The notes below the pieces were generated by a model. That model searched no databases. It saw nothing but the letters and a program-made list of their open reading frames with translations, and was not told the DNA's origin. A program made the position numbers and the translations under genes. DNA of 25,245 bases, taken from contig JAQGDQ010001795.1 of NCBI GenBank assembly GCA_030141605.1, positions 1-25,245 on the forward strand, in the 5' to 3' direction. The DNA comes from Tubiluchus corallicola. Its lineage: Eukaryota; Priapulida; Priapulimorpha; Priapulimorphida; Tubiluchidae. The number at the start of each line of letters is the position of its first letter. Position 1 is the stretch's first letter. This document shows, piece after piece, positions 1-9,663 of the stretch.

Positions 1-1432
1 TATTCTAGTATAGGCTGTAGCCTAGGGCCCTTCAAGCTTTGGTAGCAGGGCTGGATTATCCTATATTCTAGTATAGGCTATAGCCTAGGGCCCTTCAAGC
101 TTCAGTAGCAGGGCTGGCTTATCTATAGGCTATTATAGGCTGTAGTCAAGGGCCCATCAAGCTTTGGTAGCAGGGCTGGATTATCCTATAGGCTAGTATA
201 GGCTGTAGCCAAGGGCCCATCAAGCTTTGGTAGCAGGGCTGGATTATCCTATAGGCTATTATAGGCTGTAGTCAAGGGCCCATCAAGCTTTGGTAGGAGG
301 GCTGGATTATCCTATAGGTTAGTATAGGCTGTAGCCAAGGGCCCATCAAGCTTTGGTAGGAGGGCTGGATTATCCTATAGGCTATTATAGGCTGTAGTCA
401 AGGGCCCATCAAGCTTTGGTAGCTCAGCTGGATTATCCTATAGGTTAGTATAGGCTGTAGCCAAGGGCCCATCAAGCTTTGGTAGCAGGGCTGGATTATC
501 CTATAGGCTATTATAGGTTATAGCCTAGGGCCCTTCAAGCTTTGGTAGGAGGGCTGGATTATCCTATAGGTTAGTATAGGCTGTAGCCCAGGGCCCATCA
601 AGCTTTGGTAGCAGAGCTGGATTATCCCTATAGGCTAGTATAGGTTATAGCCTAGGGCCCATCAAGCTTTGGTAGCAGGCCTGGATTATCCTATAGGCTA
701 GTATAGGCTATAGCCTAGGGCCCATCAAGCTTTGGTAACAGGCCTCGATTATCCTATAGGCTAGTATAGGTTATAGCCTAGGGCCCTTCAAGCTTCAGTA
801 GCAGGGTTGGATTATCCTATAGGTTAGTATAGGCTATAGCCTAGGGCCCATCAAGCTTTGGTAACAGGCCTCGATTATCCTATAGGCTAGTATAGGCTGT
901 AGCCCAGGGCCCATCAAGCTTTGATAGCAGGCCTCGATTATCCTATAGGCTAGTATAGGCTGTAGCCAAGGGCCCATCAAGCTTTGGTAGGAGGGCTGGA
1001 TTATCCTATACCCTAGTATAGGCTGTAGCCAAGGGCCCATCAAGCTTTGGTAGCTGAGCTGGATTATCCTATAGGTTATTATAGGTTATAGCCTAGGGCC
1101 CTTCAAGCTTTGGTAACAGGCCTCGATTATCCTATAGGCTAGTATAGGCTGTAGCCTAGGGCCCATCAAGCTTTGGTAACAGGCCTCGATTATCCTATAG
1201 GCTAGTATAGGTTATAGCCTAGGGCCCTTCAAGCTTTGGTAGCAGGGCTGGATTATCCTATATTCTAGTATAGGCTATAGCCTAGGGCCCTTCAAGCTTT
1301 GGTAGCAGGGCTGGATTATCCTATATTCTAGTATAGGCTATAGCCTAGGGCCCATCAAGCTTTGGTAGCAGGGCTGGATTATCCTATAGGCTAGTATAGG
1401 TTATAGCCTCGGGCCCTTCAAGTTTTGGTAAC
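1..1432. repeat. 63-bp minisatellite, about 22-23 copies
   Basis: A head-to-tail tandem array with a unit of 62-63 bp starts before the window edge. Each unit contains a CTATAGG/AGTATAGG block, a GGGCCC palindrome, a HindIII-like AAGCTT, and a GGTAGCAGGGCTGGATTATC block. GGGCCC recurs at 25, 88, 150 and 213, which sets the period. Units differ by point changes such as GCCAAG/GTCAAG/GCCTAG, CATC/CTTC and GCAGGG/GGAGGG. The array ends in a degraded unit near 1432. Short frames through it are repeat translations, not genes. Confidence 0.97.
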
Positions 1433-1871
1433 ATTTGGTAAAAAATCTGTTTTTTCGCTACGGTTGTGTTGAAATATGTGCTAATTTGGTTTGCAATGAA
1501 ATAGTAAAATGTTGATATTTCTCAAAGAATATTTTACTCAAACAGAAAACACAGCTAATCTAATGTATATCAAGACTTTGCAAGAAGTTTACTTCAAGCT
1601 ATGTATAAATGAGGCTGAAATACATCACGAGTAAACTAGAATTAGACGATGGCTTCGTTTGAGGGGGTCCAAAAGGTCATAATTTGGCCATGGACCTAGC
1701 TTATACTGTCTTTACTTTCTCACGGACATTTGTACTGCATTGTGTGTAGTTACAGTTTCATACATACATTTGTTTCTATTGCTGTTTTGTACTTAATAAT
1801 TGTACTTTGTTGTTTAACACATATTTAGAAATTTTCAGTTTTAAGTTGTTCTACTTCTCATTATAAGCTTA
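1433..1871. other. AT-rich spacer, nothing recognised
   Basis: This stretch between two minisatellites is AT-rich and has no long open frame, RNA gene or clear terminal repeats that I can see. Confidence 0.6.
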
Positions 1872-2141
1872 AAGGAAAGAACAAGTCACTACGTATGTTC
1901 GGTTTAGTTTATTGTTATCACTTAAACTGTTTGTGGTGTGCTAAAGGAAGGAACAAGTCACTCAGTACGTTGGGTTTATTTTACTGTTATCACTTAAACT
2001 GTTTGTGGTGTGCTAAATGAAAAGAACAAGTCACTCAGTATGTTGGGTTTATTTTTCTGTTATCACTTAAACTGTTTGTGGTGTGCTAAAGGAAAGTACA
2101 AGTCACTCAGTATGTTGGGTTTATTTTTCTGTTATCACTTT
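1872..2141. repeat. 72-bp tandem repeat, about 4 copies
   Basis: CAAGTCACT recurs at 1882, 1954, 2027 and 2099, giving a 72-73 bp period. Each unit reads roughly AAAGGAAAGAACAAGTCACT, then a GGGTTTATTT block, then CTGTTATCACTTAAACTG and TTTGTGGTGTGCT. The fourth copy is truncated after TTATCACTT. A related single copy lies inverted at 21581-21641. Confidence 0.93.
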
Positions 2142-2399
2142 TTCGTGAAAATTTCTAAACTTTCCATAAAGATTTGACTTTTCTTTTAAAGAACCTTGAT
2201 CAACTTACATAACAGTTATAGTATGTCAACATTAGTAGAGCGTTGGCTATAATAACTAAGACGCTAGTGAATCAAAAATGATTGAATTTCTGACCTCAGC
2301 ATGCTGGTTTAAGAAATCGATAAGTCGGTGAATGTTTCTATTATTTTTATTTTGCTTCGCTGATATATCAGGTGGCGTTTTGATTTATTAGCAAGACAG
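2142..2399. other. AT-rich spacer before the LINE tail, nothing recognised
   Basis: No coding frame, RNA gene or repeat was seen here. On the minus strand it lies just beyond the 3' end of the LINE relic, so it should contain one side of any target duplication. I did not find an obvious one. Confidence 0.5.
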
Positions 2400-2409
2400 T
2401 TGATGATGC

Positions 2410-2452
<43 letters not shown>

Positions 2453-3015
2453 AATGATGATGATGTTCGTCCTTCGAATCGAAGATGACCATAGTGACAG
2501 GGGTAAAGGGTCAGTTTGGAGGGTTGTCATTCCTTGGATGAGCTCGAAGGTGACTGACTAGGCCAATTCTGGTCTAGAAATTTCTATAACATTTGGCACA
2601 GGTGAGGCTGGGTGTTTGGACCTGTTGTTGGGCAGTGTCACATGCCTTGCGTCTCCTGCGTTTCTCCTCTGCCTCCTCAATTCTTTTCGCCTCTGCTGTC
2701 TTAGCCCCTGTGGTGATGGCACTCCGCCATGCTGAGAGATCTTGTGCAAGGGTTTCCATTGAGCGGATATCCATGCTGAGCTCCTTGAGTGAGGCCTTCA
2801 GGCTGTCTTTTAACGTTTCTTTGGTCATCCAACCTTTCTCTTTCCAGACACAAGTTCTCCATAGAGCATCTCCTTAGGTATGCGGTTGTCTGGCACGCGA
2901 ATCACATGTCCTGCCCACCAAACTTGTGTTTTGAGGAGGAGTGTATGGATGCTGGGATACTCAAAAATGGGATACTGAACCAGCAGAGATATTTTAGCCA
3001 CGTTCGAGTGCTCAT
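2400..3015 (-). pseudogene. Non-LTR retrotransposon (LINE) 3' relic with GAT/ATC tail
   Basis: Read on the minus strand, this is the C-terminal end of a LINE ORF2 protein, the part after the reverse transcriptase. Seen in order are WAGHVIRVPDNRIPKEMLYG (about 2935-2876), GKRKVG, and, after a frameshift near 2825, KETLKDSLKASLKEL and AQDLSAWRSAITTGAK. A C2H2-like zinc finger follows (CAKCYRNF, an in-frame stop, then TRIGLVSHLRAH). The frame ends near 2520, followed by a short 3' UTR and an ATC-repeat tail at 2400-2463. A GHV-R-P-D-R-P block followed by LYGEL and a terminal finger is typical of invertebrate LINEs; the clade (RTE, CR1 or jockey-like) is not resolved. The RT core is missing, so this is a dead 5'-truncated copy. 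Confidence 0.85.
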
Positions 3016-3021
3016 ACATAC

Positions 3022-3054
3022 GGGTGGCCGAGTGGTTATAGCAAGGCAGTTGCC
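3022..3054 (+). other. tRNA-like 5' half with A box
   Basis: The stretch contains GGGTGGCCGAGTGGTTATAG, which fits the Pol III A box TRGYNNARNNG and resembles the D-arm of tRNA-Ser or tRNA-Leu. No B box (GGTTCGAATCC type) follows within 80 bp and no acceptor stem can be closed. It abuts the upstream edge of the LINE relic. It could be a SINE head fragment or a chance match. Confidence 0.35.
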
Positions 3055-3335
3055 ACAAAAATAAAGGGCACAATTACTCTAGCACGTTCTCTATGTACAG
3101 ACATTTCTTTTTGTACATTGCAATTATTTAAAATTTTCTATAACTAATTTTTTTATAGTTAAGTGTATGTCTGATTTCTGGTAAGCAAGTATATGATAAA
3201 ACATTATAGAAAGTGTATTGTAATAGCGTTACATGTCGTTATCATATACTGCTCTGTTCGTACTAGTATTGTTCTGTGTTAATGAGTCAAAATAAAATTA
3301 TACGATTACATAGTTGAAATGTTGTTTTTTGTTTA
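3055..3335. other. AT-rich spacer, nothing recognised
   Basis: No gene, repeat or terminal motif is visible between the tRNA-like fragment and the hAT relic. Confidence 0.5.
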
Positions 3336-3436
3336 TCTTTTACCAAGGGCGTATCCAGGTTTTAAAGTTAGGGGGAGTAAGCACATAAAACAGACGCCGT
3401 GACACATCAAACAAATTTAAACGCATGTGTTATGCA

Positions 3437-4925
3437 TTTTAATCTTGTATTTAAAACCAAAACACGAGGAAGAAACACTTTCAAAGGAGGTACATAATTG
3501 TTTTTTGTATTTAAAATTAAAACACGAGGAAGATACAGTTTCAGCGGAAGTACATAATTGTTATTTTGTATTTAAAATTAAAACACGAAGGAGATACAGT
3601 TTCAAAGGAAGTACATAATTGTTATTTTATGTTTAAAATTAAAACACGAAGGAGATACAGTTTCAACGGAAGTACATAATTGTTATTTTATGTTTAAAAT
3701 TAAAACACGAAGAGATACAGTTTCAAAGGAAGTACATAATTGTTATTTTATGTTTAAAATTAAAACACGAAGGAGATACAGTTTCAACGGAAGTACATAA
3801 TTGTTATTTTATGTTTAAAATTAAAACACGAAGGAGATACAGTTTCAACGGAAGTACATAATTGTTATTTTATGTTTAAAATTAAAACACGAAGGAGATA
3901 CAGTTTCAACGGAAGTACATAATTGTTATTTTATGTTTAAAATTAAAACACGATGAAGATACAGTTTCAACGGAAGTACATAATTGTTATTTTATGTTTA
4001 AAATTAAAACACGAAGAGATACAGTTTCAACGGAAGTACATAATTGTTATTTTATGTTTAAAATTAAAACACGAAGGAGATACAGTCTCAACGGAAGTAC
4101 ATAATTGTTATTTTATGTTTAAAATTAAAACACGAAGAGATACAGTTTCAACGGAAGTACATAATTGTTATTTTATGTTTAAAATTAAAACACGAAGGAG
4201 ATACAGTCTCAACGGAAGTACATAATTGTTATTTTATGTTTAAAATTAAAACACGAAGAGATACAGTTTCAACGGAAGTACATAATTGTTATTTTATGTT
4301 TAAAATTAAAACACGAAGGAGATATAGTTTCAAAGGAGGTACATAATTGTTATTTTATGTTTAAAATTAAAACACGAAAGAGATACAGTTTCAAAGGAAG
4401 TACATAATTGTTATTTTATGTTTAAAGTTAAAACACGATGAAGATACAGTTTCAACGGAAGTACATAATTGTTATTTTATGTTTAAAATTAAAACACGAA
4501 GGAGATACAGTTTCAACGGAAGTACATAATTGTTATTTTATGTTTAAAATTAAAACACGAAGGAGATACAGTTTCAAAGGAAGGACATAATTGTTATTTT
4601 ATGTTTAAAATTAAAACACGATGAAGATACAGTTTCAACGGAAGTACATAATTGTTATTTTATGTTTAAAATTAAAACACGATGAAGATACAGTTTCAAC
4701 GGAAGTACATAATTGTTATTTTATGTTTAAAATTAAAACGCGAAGGAGATACAGTTTCAAAGGAACGACATAATTGTTATTTTATGTTTAAAATTAAAAC
4801 ACGATGAAGATACAGTTTCAACGGAAGTGCATAATTGTTATTTTGTATTTAAAATTAAAACACGAAGGAGATATAGTTTCAAAGGAGGTACATAATTGTT
4901 ATTTCGTATTTAAAATTAAAGCACA
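3437..4925. repeat. 61-bp minisatellite, about 24 copies
   Basis: This is a very homogeneous tandem array. The unit contains AAAATTAAAACACGAAGGAG, ATACAGTTTCAACGGAAGTA and CATAATTGTTATTTTATGTT. Some units lose one G (CGAAGAGAT rather than CGAAGGAGAT) and are 60 bp. Others carry CGATGAAGAT or TCTCAACGG. The outer units at both ends are more diverged (GTATTT for ATGTTT), as expected if the array grew from its middle. The array lies inside the hAT relic. Frames through it are repeat artefacts. Confidence 0.97.
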
Positions 4926-5052
4926 ATTAAAAGTTTTGCAGTGAGCTAATAAATTTCAAAACAATAAAAACACGTGTGTTATTTCATTATTCTAATTTTA
5001 AACCTAAAATGAAAACAAAATGAAGCATTTTGAAAAACGTATCATGAAGGAA

Positions 5053-5252
5053 CTATAACAGTCTCTTTCGTCTAAGCTTCACTTTAACAAAGTCACCTAT
5101 AACTTTATTATAATCAACGTCAGTTGCCAACTGTGTTTCAGTGGAGAGCAAAGCTAACCCATGCAATCTGTATTCGTCCATTGTAGAAAGGTGGTCGGAT
5201 TTTATCTGTTTAAGCGACTAAACGATCGTTCAGCAACCGCACAGCTAAAGAA
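5053..5252 (-). pseudogene. hAT transposase C-terminal dimerisation domain, frameshifted
   Basis: Translated from about 5252 downward, the minus strand gives FFSCAVAERSFSRL. A single-base frameshift near 5212-5215 then leads to KQIKSDHLSTMDEYRLHGL, ALLSTETQLATDVDYNKVIG and DFVKVKLRRKRLL, with a TAG stop at 5053-5055. The pattern AERSFS, then IK..LSTM..RL..LALLS.E, then D......F is the hallmark of the hAT C-terminal dimerisation region, where transposase monomers pair. The catalytic domain and the BED-type finger are absent. The copy is clearly inactive. Confidence 0.85.
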
Positions 5253-5353
5253 TTAAAAAATTATTGAACATATATGCCAATTTGGAAAACCGTGCAAGGG
5301 GGTGCAGTTGTTGCACCCCTTGTTCCCCCCAAAGCTACGCCACTGCTTTTAAC

Positions 5354-5797
5354 AAATGATTGAAATCACGTGAGAGCAGAAGTCGGACAACGTTTTTACA
5401 ATTTCTCCCAGTAGCGCTGCTAGGCAGACAGCCCCATCTCTTGGTGCTACTGGGCAACTTTCACACCTTACTGGAGCCAGTCTGGTGCCGAAAGACGATT
5501 TGCATTGGTTTGAAAACGCATAAAAATGTCATTAACTGCCCTTTCTGACGGCAAGCGATGTGCCAACGCCGTGCATTTACCTGCAGGTGATGTAGTAAAT
5601 GAGTGAGGACGTCGCATTGGCCACCAGCAAAGTGGTATAAAGACCTGGCATGTTTTGAAATCACGGTTCGTAAATCGACTGTATACCCGCATGGATAAAA
5701 CACAACAGCAATCAGTTACGGACGAGACAGCGTGAAAAATACAGACGCCAACGAAAACTGAACTGTCGGTTAAAATACTATTGCAAGATCGTGAATG
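5354..5797. other. Unassigned region with a 9-bp inverted repeat
   Basis: I recognise no gene here. A perfect inverted repeat, CCCAGTAGC (5407-5415) and GCTACTGGG (5446-5454), flanks a 30-bp loop. Two overlapping minus-strand frames (5461-5703) have no recognisable motif and occupy the same DNA in different frames, so neither is called as a gene. Confidence 0.5.
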
Positions 5798-5916
5798 ATG
5801 GAGAGCTAGTGTGGGAGTCAGTGATGGGCAGCCAGTGTATCAGTCAGTGAGTAAGCCAGCGAGTACGTCAGTGACGGAGAGCTAGTGTGGGAGTCAGTGA
5901 GTAAGCCAGGAAGTAG
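5798..5916. repeat. Tandem duplication of about 78 bp rich in CAGTGAGT
   Basis: GGAGAGCTAGTGTGGGAGTC occurs near 5800 and again near 5876, and both copies continue into CAGTGA. Between them are short variants of CAGT, AGTCAGTG and GTAAGCCAG. This degenerate repeat runs directly into the long GA array. Confidence 0.8.
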
Positions 5917-5920
5917 CCAG

Positions 5921-5981
5921 AGAGAGAGAGAGAGAGAGAGAGGGGGGAGGGAGGGAGAGAGAGAGAGGGGGAGAGTGAGGT

Positions 5982-6020
<39 letters not shown>

Positions 6021-6025
6021 GAATG

Positions 6026-6057
<32 letters not shown>

Positions 6058-6119
6058 CAGGGAGCGAGGGAGATGGAGAGAGAGAGAGAGAGAGGAGAGA
6101 ACGATTGAGAGAGAGAATG

Positions 6120-6211
<92 letters not shown>

Positions 6212-6298
6212 AGAGTGAGGGAGAGAGAGAGAGAGACAGGGAGCGAGGGAGATGGAGAGAGAGAGAGAGAGAGAGGGGAAGGAACGATTGAGAGAGAG

Positions 6299-6366
<68 letters not shown>

Positions 6367-6384
6367 TGATAGAGAGAGAGAAGG

Positions 6385-6418
<34 letters not shown>

Positions 6419-6452
6419 TGATTGAGAAAGAGAATGAAGAGAGAGAGAGAGA
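5921..6452. repeat. Long polypurine GA array with internal duplicated blocks
   Basis: About 530 bp of almost pure AG on the plus strand (CT on the minus). It is interrupted by marker words: ACAGGGAGCGAGGGAGATGG near 6056 and again near 6235, and GAACGATTGAGAGAGAGAATGG near 6099 and 6282. A third, weaker version, GTGATTGAGAAAGAGAATGA, is near 6419. The marker order is repeated, so a block of roughly 180 bp was duplicated within the array. Arg-Glu or Ser-Leu frames through it are artefacts of the repeat. GGTGGT repeats follow at about 6472-6495. Confidence 0.95.
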
Positions 6453-6499
6453 GGTGGTGATGGTGTTGAAATTGCATGGTGGTGGTGGTGGTGGCCTAG

Positions 6500-7210
6500 C
6501 AGCGCAGCAGTGGTGTTAGTTGCTGCAGCTGATGGTGACAATGATGATTGTGACTACACTATACAAAACTATTTTGTGTGTATCTCAATAAATAGTACAA
6601 CGAACGTTTTCCAATTTACTCCAATTGTGACTTCTGTTTCACCTCAATAATCTACGTCACAGATCACGTCGATACGGTTGCCAGTGTGTCGGAATTTCAC
6701 GTGGAAAAATGTTGCTGCTCACTGCGCAAAATCGTGGGAGAAAAAATCCGCCCAATGGGGGATCACCAACAGCGAGAACGGACAAGTCCGACATGATCTT
6801 TTCAAATGACACCCCAATCTTCTCTCGACTGAACGAGTTTTGATAATAATTGTTGCTAGCAATTTTACTACGTGTTCTGGAACAAACAATTTCACTGCAT
6901 TTAAAGTCAGTAGAGATTCGTAAGATTATTTACCCAAACTCAGCGGGACCCCGAATGTCTCTATTACCCCGGATTAAAAGAGTATTAGAGCTGCTTTGTT
7001 TGTTTAATCCGCGCATTATGTCTTTCACGAGAATTTGCTGAGGTTGAAGGCGGATTAATTTCATACCACAGCGCATGCGTCACGCTCTCCAACACTGTTC
7101 TACACAATCAAAGACGTTCAAACAGTTTTCAGTATGAACCGATTCTAAATTAAAAGCTATGCAATGTTTACTGATTTTTTGGGTGTTACGATTGGGGTTG
7201 GGTAATTACA
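6500..7210. other. Unassigned single-copy region
   Basis: No convincing coding frame, RNA gene or terminal repeats were seen. The segment around 6950-7050 is rich in CCCCGGATTAA-type words that resemble decayed transposon ends, but I could not pair them. Confidence 0.45.
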
Positions 7211-7218
7211 ATTACAAT

Positions 7219-7479
7219 CAGGGCCTATTTCAGCCTAAGCGAGGCCCGGGGAAGTGGGGCGTGGGAGGGCCCATAGGGGGGGAGGTTGTGCGAAGCGCCG
7301 GGGGGGTACCATGGTTGGCGCCCAGAAAATTTTTGAACTGCTAGAACGCCGGAGAAGCATTTTCGAAGAGAAAATATGGAGTTATACAGTTGTTAAAGGA
7401 AAGAACAATTGAAAGAAAAACTGCTCTATTCTCAGACCAGTCCTTAGTACTTGTCAATACTGGCAAACGGCGCGCGTGC

Positions 7480-7523
<44 letters not shown>

Positions 7524-7635
7524 GGGGCAGTATGTTCGCATAAAGCAAAAGAAAATAGTACCTTGGCGCGAGGCCCCCTGGAGGGTGAGGCCCCGGGGAA
7601 GTATCCCCACTTCCCCCCCCTTGAAATAGGCCCTG
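7219..7635 (+). mobile_element. hAT-type MITE, copy 1, with 8-bp target duplication
   Basis: The element starts CAGGGCCTATTTCA and ends with its inverse, TGAAATAGGCCCTG. It is flanked by a perfect 8-bp direct repeat ATTACAAT (7211-7218 and 7636-7643). CAGGG termini with 8-bp duplications are diagnostic of the hAT superfamily. The 417-bp interior has subterminal GC-rich blocks (GGCCCGGGGAAGTGGGG and its inverse-like partner near 7590-7615) and an internal GA microsatellite (about 7480-7521), but no transposase. A second copy lies inverted at 22298-22685. The intact target duplication suggests a fairly recent insertion. Confidence 0.95.
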
Positions 7636-7643
7636 ATTACAAT

Positions 7644-8504
7644 TCACATAATACATACACACAGATTATATAATTACATACATAAATAACACTATAAAAT
7701 CATATACTAGGTTATTAAGAACACAATTATGCAAGTCAAATTCAATAATTTAAAGTAAAGACAGAACATCAAACTTTGATGCATAAGCCCAATGATACAA
7801 CATAAAAATATATATAAACACAAATTTAAGATGCGTGCATACACATATACATTTAGTACATAATTTACTCAAGCGAAGTTAATTATATATATATATTCGA
7901 TACGACTCGACGGAGCTTTTAGTTCGAAATCGATTCGGATCTAACTAAAATTATAGATTCGAATAATTCAACACTTCAACGAAGCCCTCATACGTTCTTT
8001 CATATTTTAAAAAACGTTTGAAACGCCATACAATAAGCACAATTTAACTGTGATTTCTATGTACAATTTTTAAAAAAAGTATTAATGTTTTTACAGCAGA
8101 ACAATGTTAAGTAATATTCGAGAGACTGCTTCTTATTAGTGATTCGAAATTTTTTTTAGAACCTTTTTAACCTGAATTCGGTTCAAAAAATGCTGAAATT
8201 TGGTTTAATTCGATTTTGAAAGCCACAAAATCTATTCGATTCGAATCCGTCTTCTGCTAGAGAATGCCCATACTTAGTTGTTATTATTTTTATAATAGAT
8301 TTCGATTTCCAACCGATAAGATTTATTTTAGATATCAAAGTCTAGTAGATTGTAGCAAATCAAGGTAGATCGTTAATGTTTTATAATCTCAACTATAAAA
8401 GTATCAAACTGACAGATTAAATTATATTTCAAGTTAACAAAATATTAGTGGGACACGTTCTTCTGCTGACCGTGAAACGGTCATGTGCCAATTGTTTTTT
8501 CAGA
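7644..8504. other. AT-rich region, nothing recognised
   Basis: Strongly AT-rich, with short TATATA runs near 7887 and no long frame, RNA gene or clear repeat. Words such as TTCGAATC and TTCGATTC recur between 7900 and 8250 without forming a regular array. Confidence 0.5.
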
Positions 8505-8791
8505 ATATGTCGTCAAAGCGCCATCTATACTTAAAATTACTAACTAACAGAATCAATATAAAATGCAATCAGCAAAACACCGTTTTCCTGCTGAAAATTT
8601 AAAGTCTTTCCAGACATTTTTTCACCACATTGTTCCTGGTATCTTTCTGACACGCACACGGACCAGCAGCAACAAAAATTTTCTGGCTGCCGTGCGGAAT
8701 AAATGCTGTAAAAACTGCTTTCTATTCGAACTTGCAAAACGCACAGCCAAGCGTTTCCTGAAGTTGAAGATAGATGGCGCCAGCGACATAT
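8505..8791. mobile_element. Candidate MITE with ATATGTCG...GCGCCATCTAT ends
   Basis: The left end reads ATATGTCGTCAAAGCGCC then ATCTATAC. The reverse complement of the right end reads ATATGTCGCTGGCGCC then ATCTATCT. These align over about 25 bp with one small gap. The 287-bp interior has no transposase-like frame; opposing 84-107 codon frames cross it, but neither has recognisable motifs. I could not find a target duplication, so the family and exact ends stay open. Confidence 0.55.
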
Positions 8792-9582
8792 GTCAAAGTT
8801 GTAATTATAATGTGTAACACGTATTAAAAAAACTATTGTCAGACAAACATAGCATAAAATCAATGTAACATCTACTTTTCCAAGAATACTGACAAATGAC
8901 CTTTGATCATATACGACCTTTCAGACCGAGGTCACTGTGTAGGCCTAGTACACTACTGTTCAGTTACTATTTCAGGTACTTGCAATACAAGTTTCAGCGG
9001 TAACTCTAGTTTACCTTATTGACAAAAAACCTGGCAAGTGACCTGGCCCCGCCCACTCTTTTGAAAAAATACTTAATGCACATCTTCCCTACTCAGCTAT
9101 CCTTGCAAAAGGAAACAGGATAAGAAAATTTATAACTTATTGAAAGAAAATTATTGAAATCTCCCAACTAAAGCAAAGAGAAAGTACGATGTTTTAACCT
9201 TCAACAGGTAAAAAAAGGAAAAAAGGGAAAGAAACTACTAAAGTTACTACTTTTATTTCTTTTTTGATATTATTAACACATGAACATACAACAAGGAAAA
9301 ACACTGAAGTGGAAAACAGAATCACTGGCCAGAATCACAGTAAAAGAGATTTCGTTTTTGTGGTATTTTTATGTGTAAATAATGTAAAAGAAGCTTTGAA
9401 ATTTCCTATTAGTAACTTTATATGGTTTTACTCCACCTGATGAAGAACTGCAATAGTTGCTTAAACATGGATGCCTTTTCATCGTTTGACAAGATGTAAT
9501 TTTATAAATTATTAGGCAAACAGATCGTATCACGACAGTGAATCTATATAAGGGTTGTTATGTAATAATAACCTCGCAGAAT
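8792..9582. other. AT-rich region, nothing recognised
   Basis: No gene or repeat structure was identified. A short purine-rich stretch (about 9210-9240) is the only compositional feature. Confidence 0.5.
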
Positions 9583-9587
9583 AAAAA
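9583..9587 (-). terminator. Pol III T5 terminator of the tRNA-Val gene
   Basis: On the minus strand a TTTTT run starts 4 nt after the mature 3' end of the tRNA. This is the expected position and form of an RNA polymerase III termination signal and supports a functional gene. Confidence 0.85.
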
Positions 9588-9591
9588 TTAT

Positions 9592-9663
9592 GTTCCGACC
9601 AGGTTTCGAACCTGGGACCTTCTGCGTGTTAGGCAGATGTGATAACCACTACACTATCGGAAC
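9592..9663 (-). tRNA. tRNA-Val (anticodon AAC)
   Basis: The 72-nt minus-strand sequence folds into a full cloverleaf. The acceptor stem GTTCCGA pairs perfectly with TCGGAAC. The D-arm contains A box TAGTGTAGTGG. The anticodon stem TCTGC/GCAGA encloses loop CTAACAC with anticodon AAC, which reads valine GTT (and GTC if A34 is converted to inosine). The T-arm CCAGG/CCTGG encloses TTCGAAA, and the B box is GGTTCGAAACC. There is no intron and, as usual, no encoded CCA. It closely resembles animal tRNA-Val(AAC). A T5 terminator follows. Confidence 0.97.

Larger units (their letters stand above)
3344..5345 (-). mobile_element. hAT-family deletion derivative enclosing a minisatellite
   Basis: The ends are imperfect inverted repeats: CAAGGGCGTATCCAGG on the left and, reverse-complemented, CAGTGGCGTAGCTTTGG on the right, both followed by a G-run. 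CAGTGGCG-type termini are typical of hAT transposons. Flanks TCTTTTAC (3336-3343) and CTTTTAAC (5346-5353) could be a decayed 8-bp target duplication, but they match only with a one-base shift. A transposase C-terminus remnant (5053-5252, minus strand) supports the family. The 5' end runs almost directly into this C-terminal piece, so most of the transposase is deleted. About 1.5 kb of the element is a 61-bp tandem array. Confidence 0.75.

Noticed and set aside
1-1432. CRISPR array
   Set aside because: The units are contiguous with no unique spacers, and the context is eukaryotic; it is a minisatellite.
3427-4225. Repeated small frames encoding KLKHEE and FKIKTRR-type peptides
   Set aside because: They come from the 61-bp minisatellite; single-base unit differences shift the frame repeatedly.
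5818-6541. Long Ser-Leu and Arg-Glu open frames of 130-220 codons on both strands
   Set aside because: They are translations of the GA/CT array in several frames; none has non-repeat protein content.
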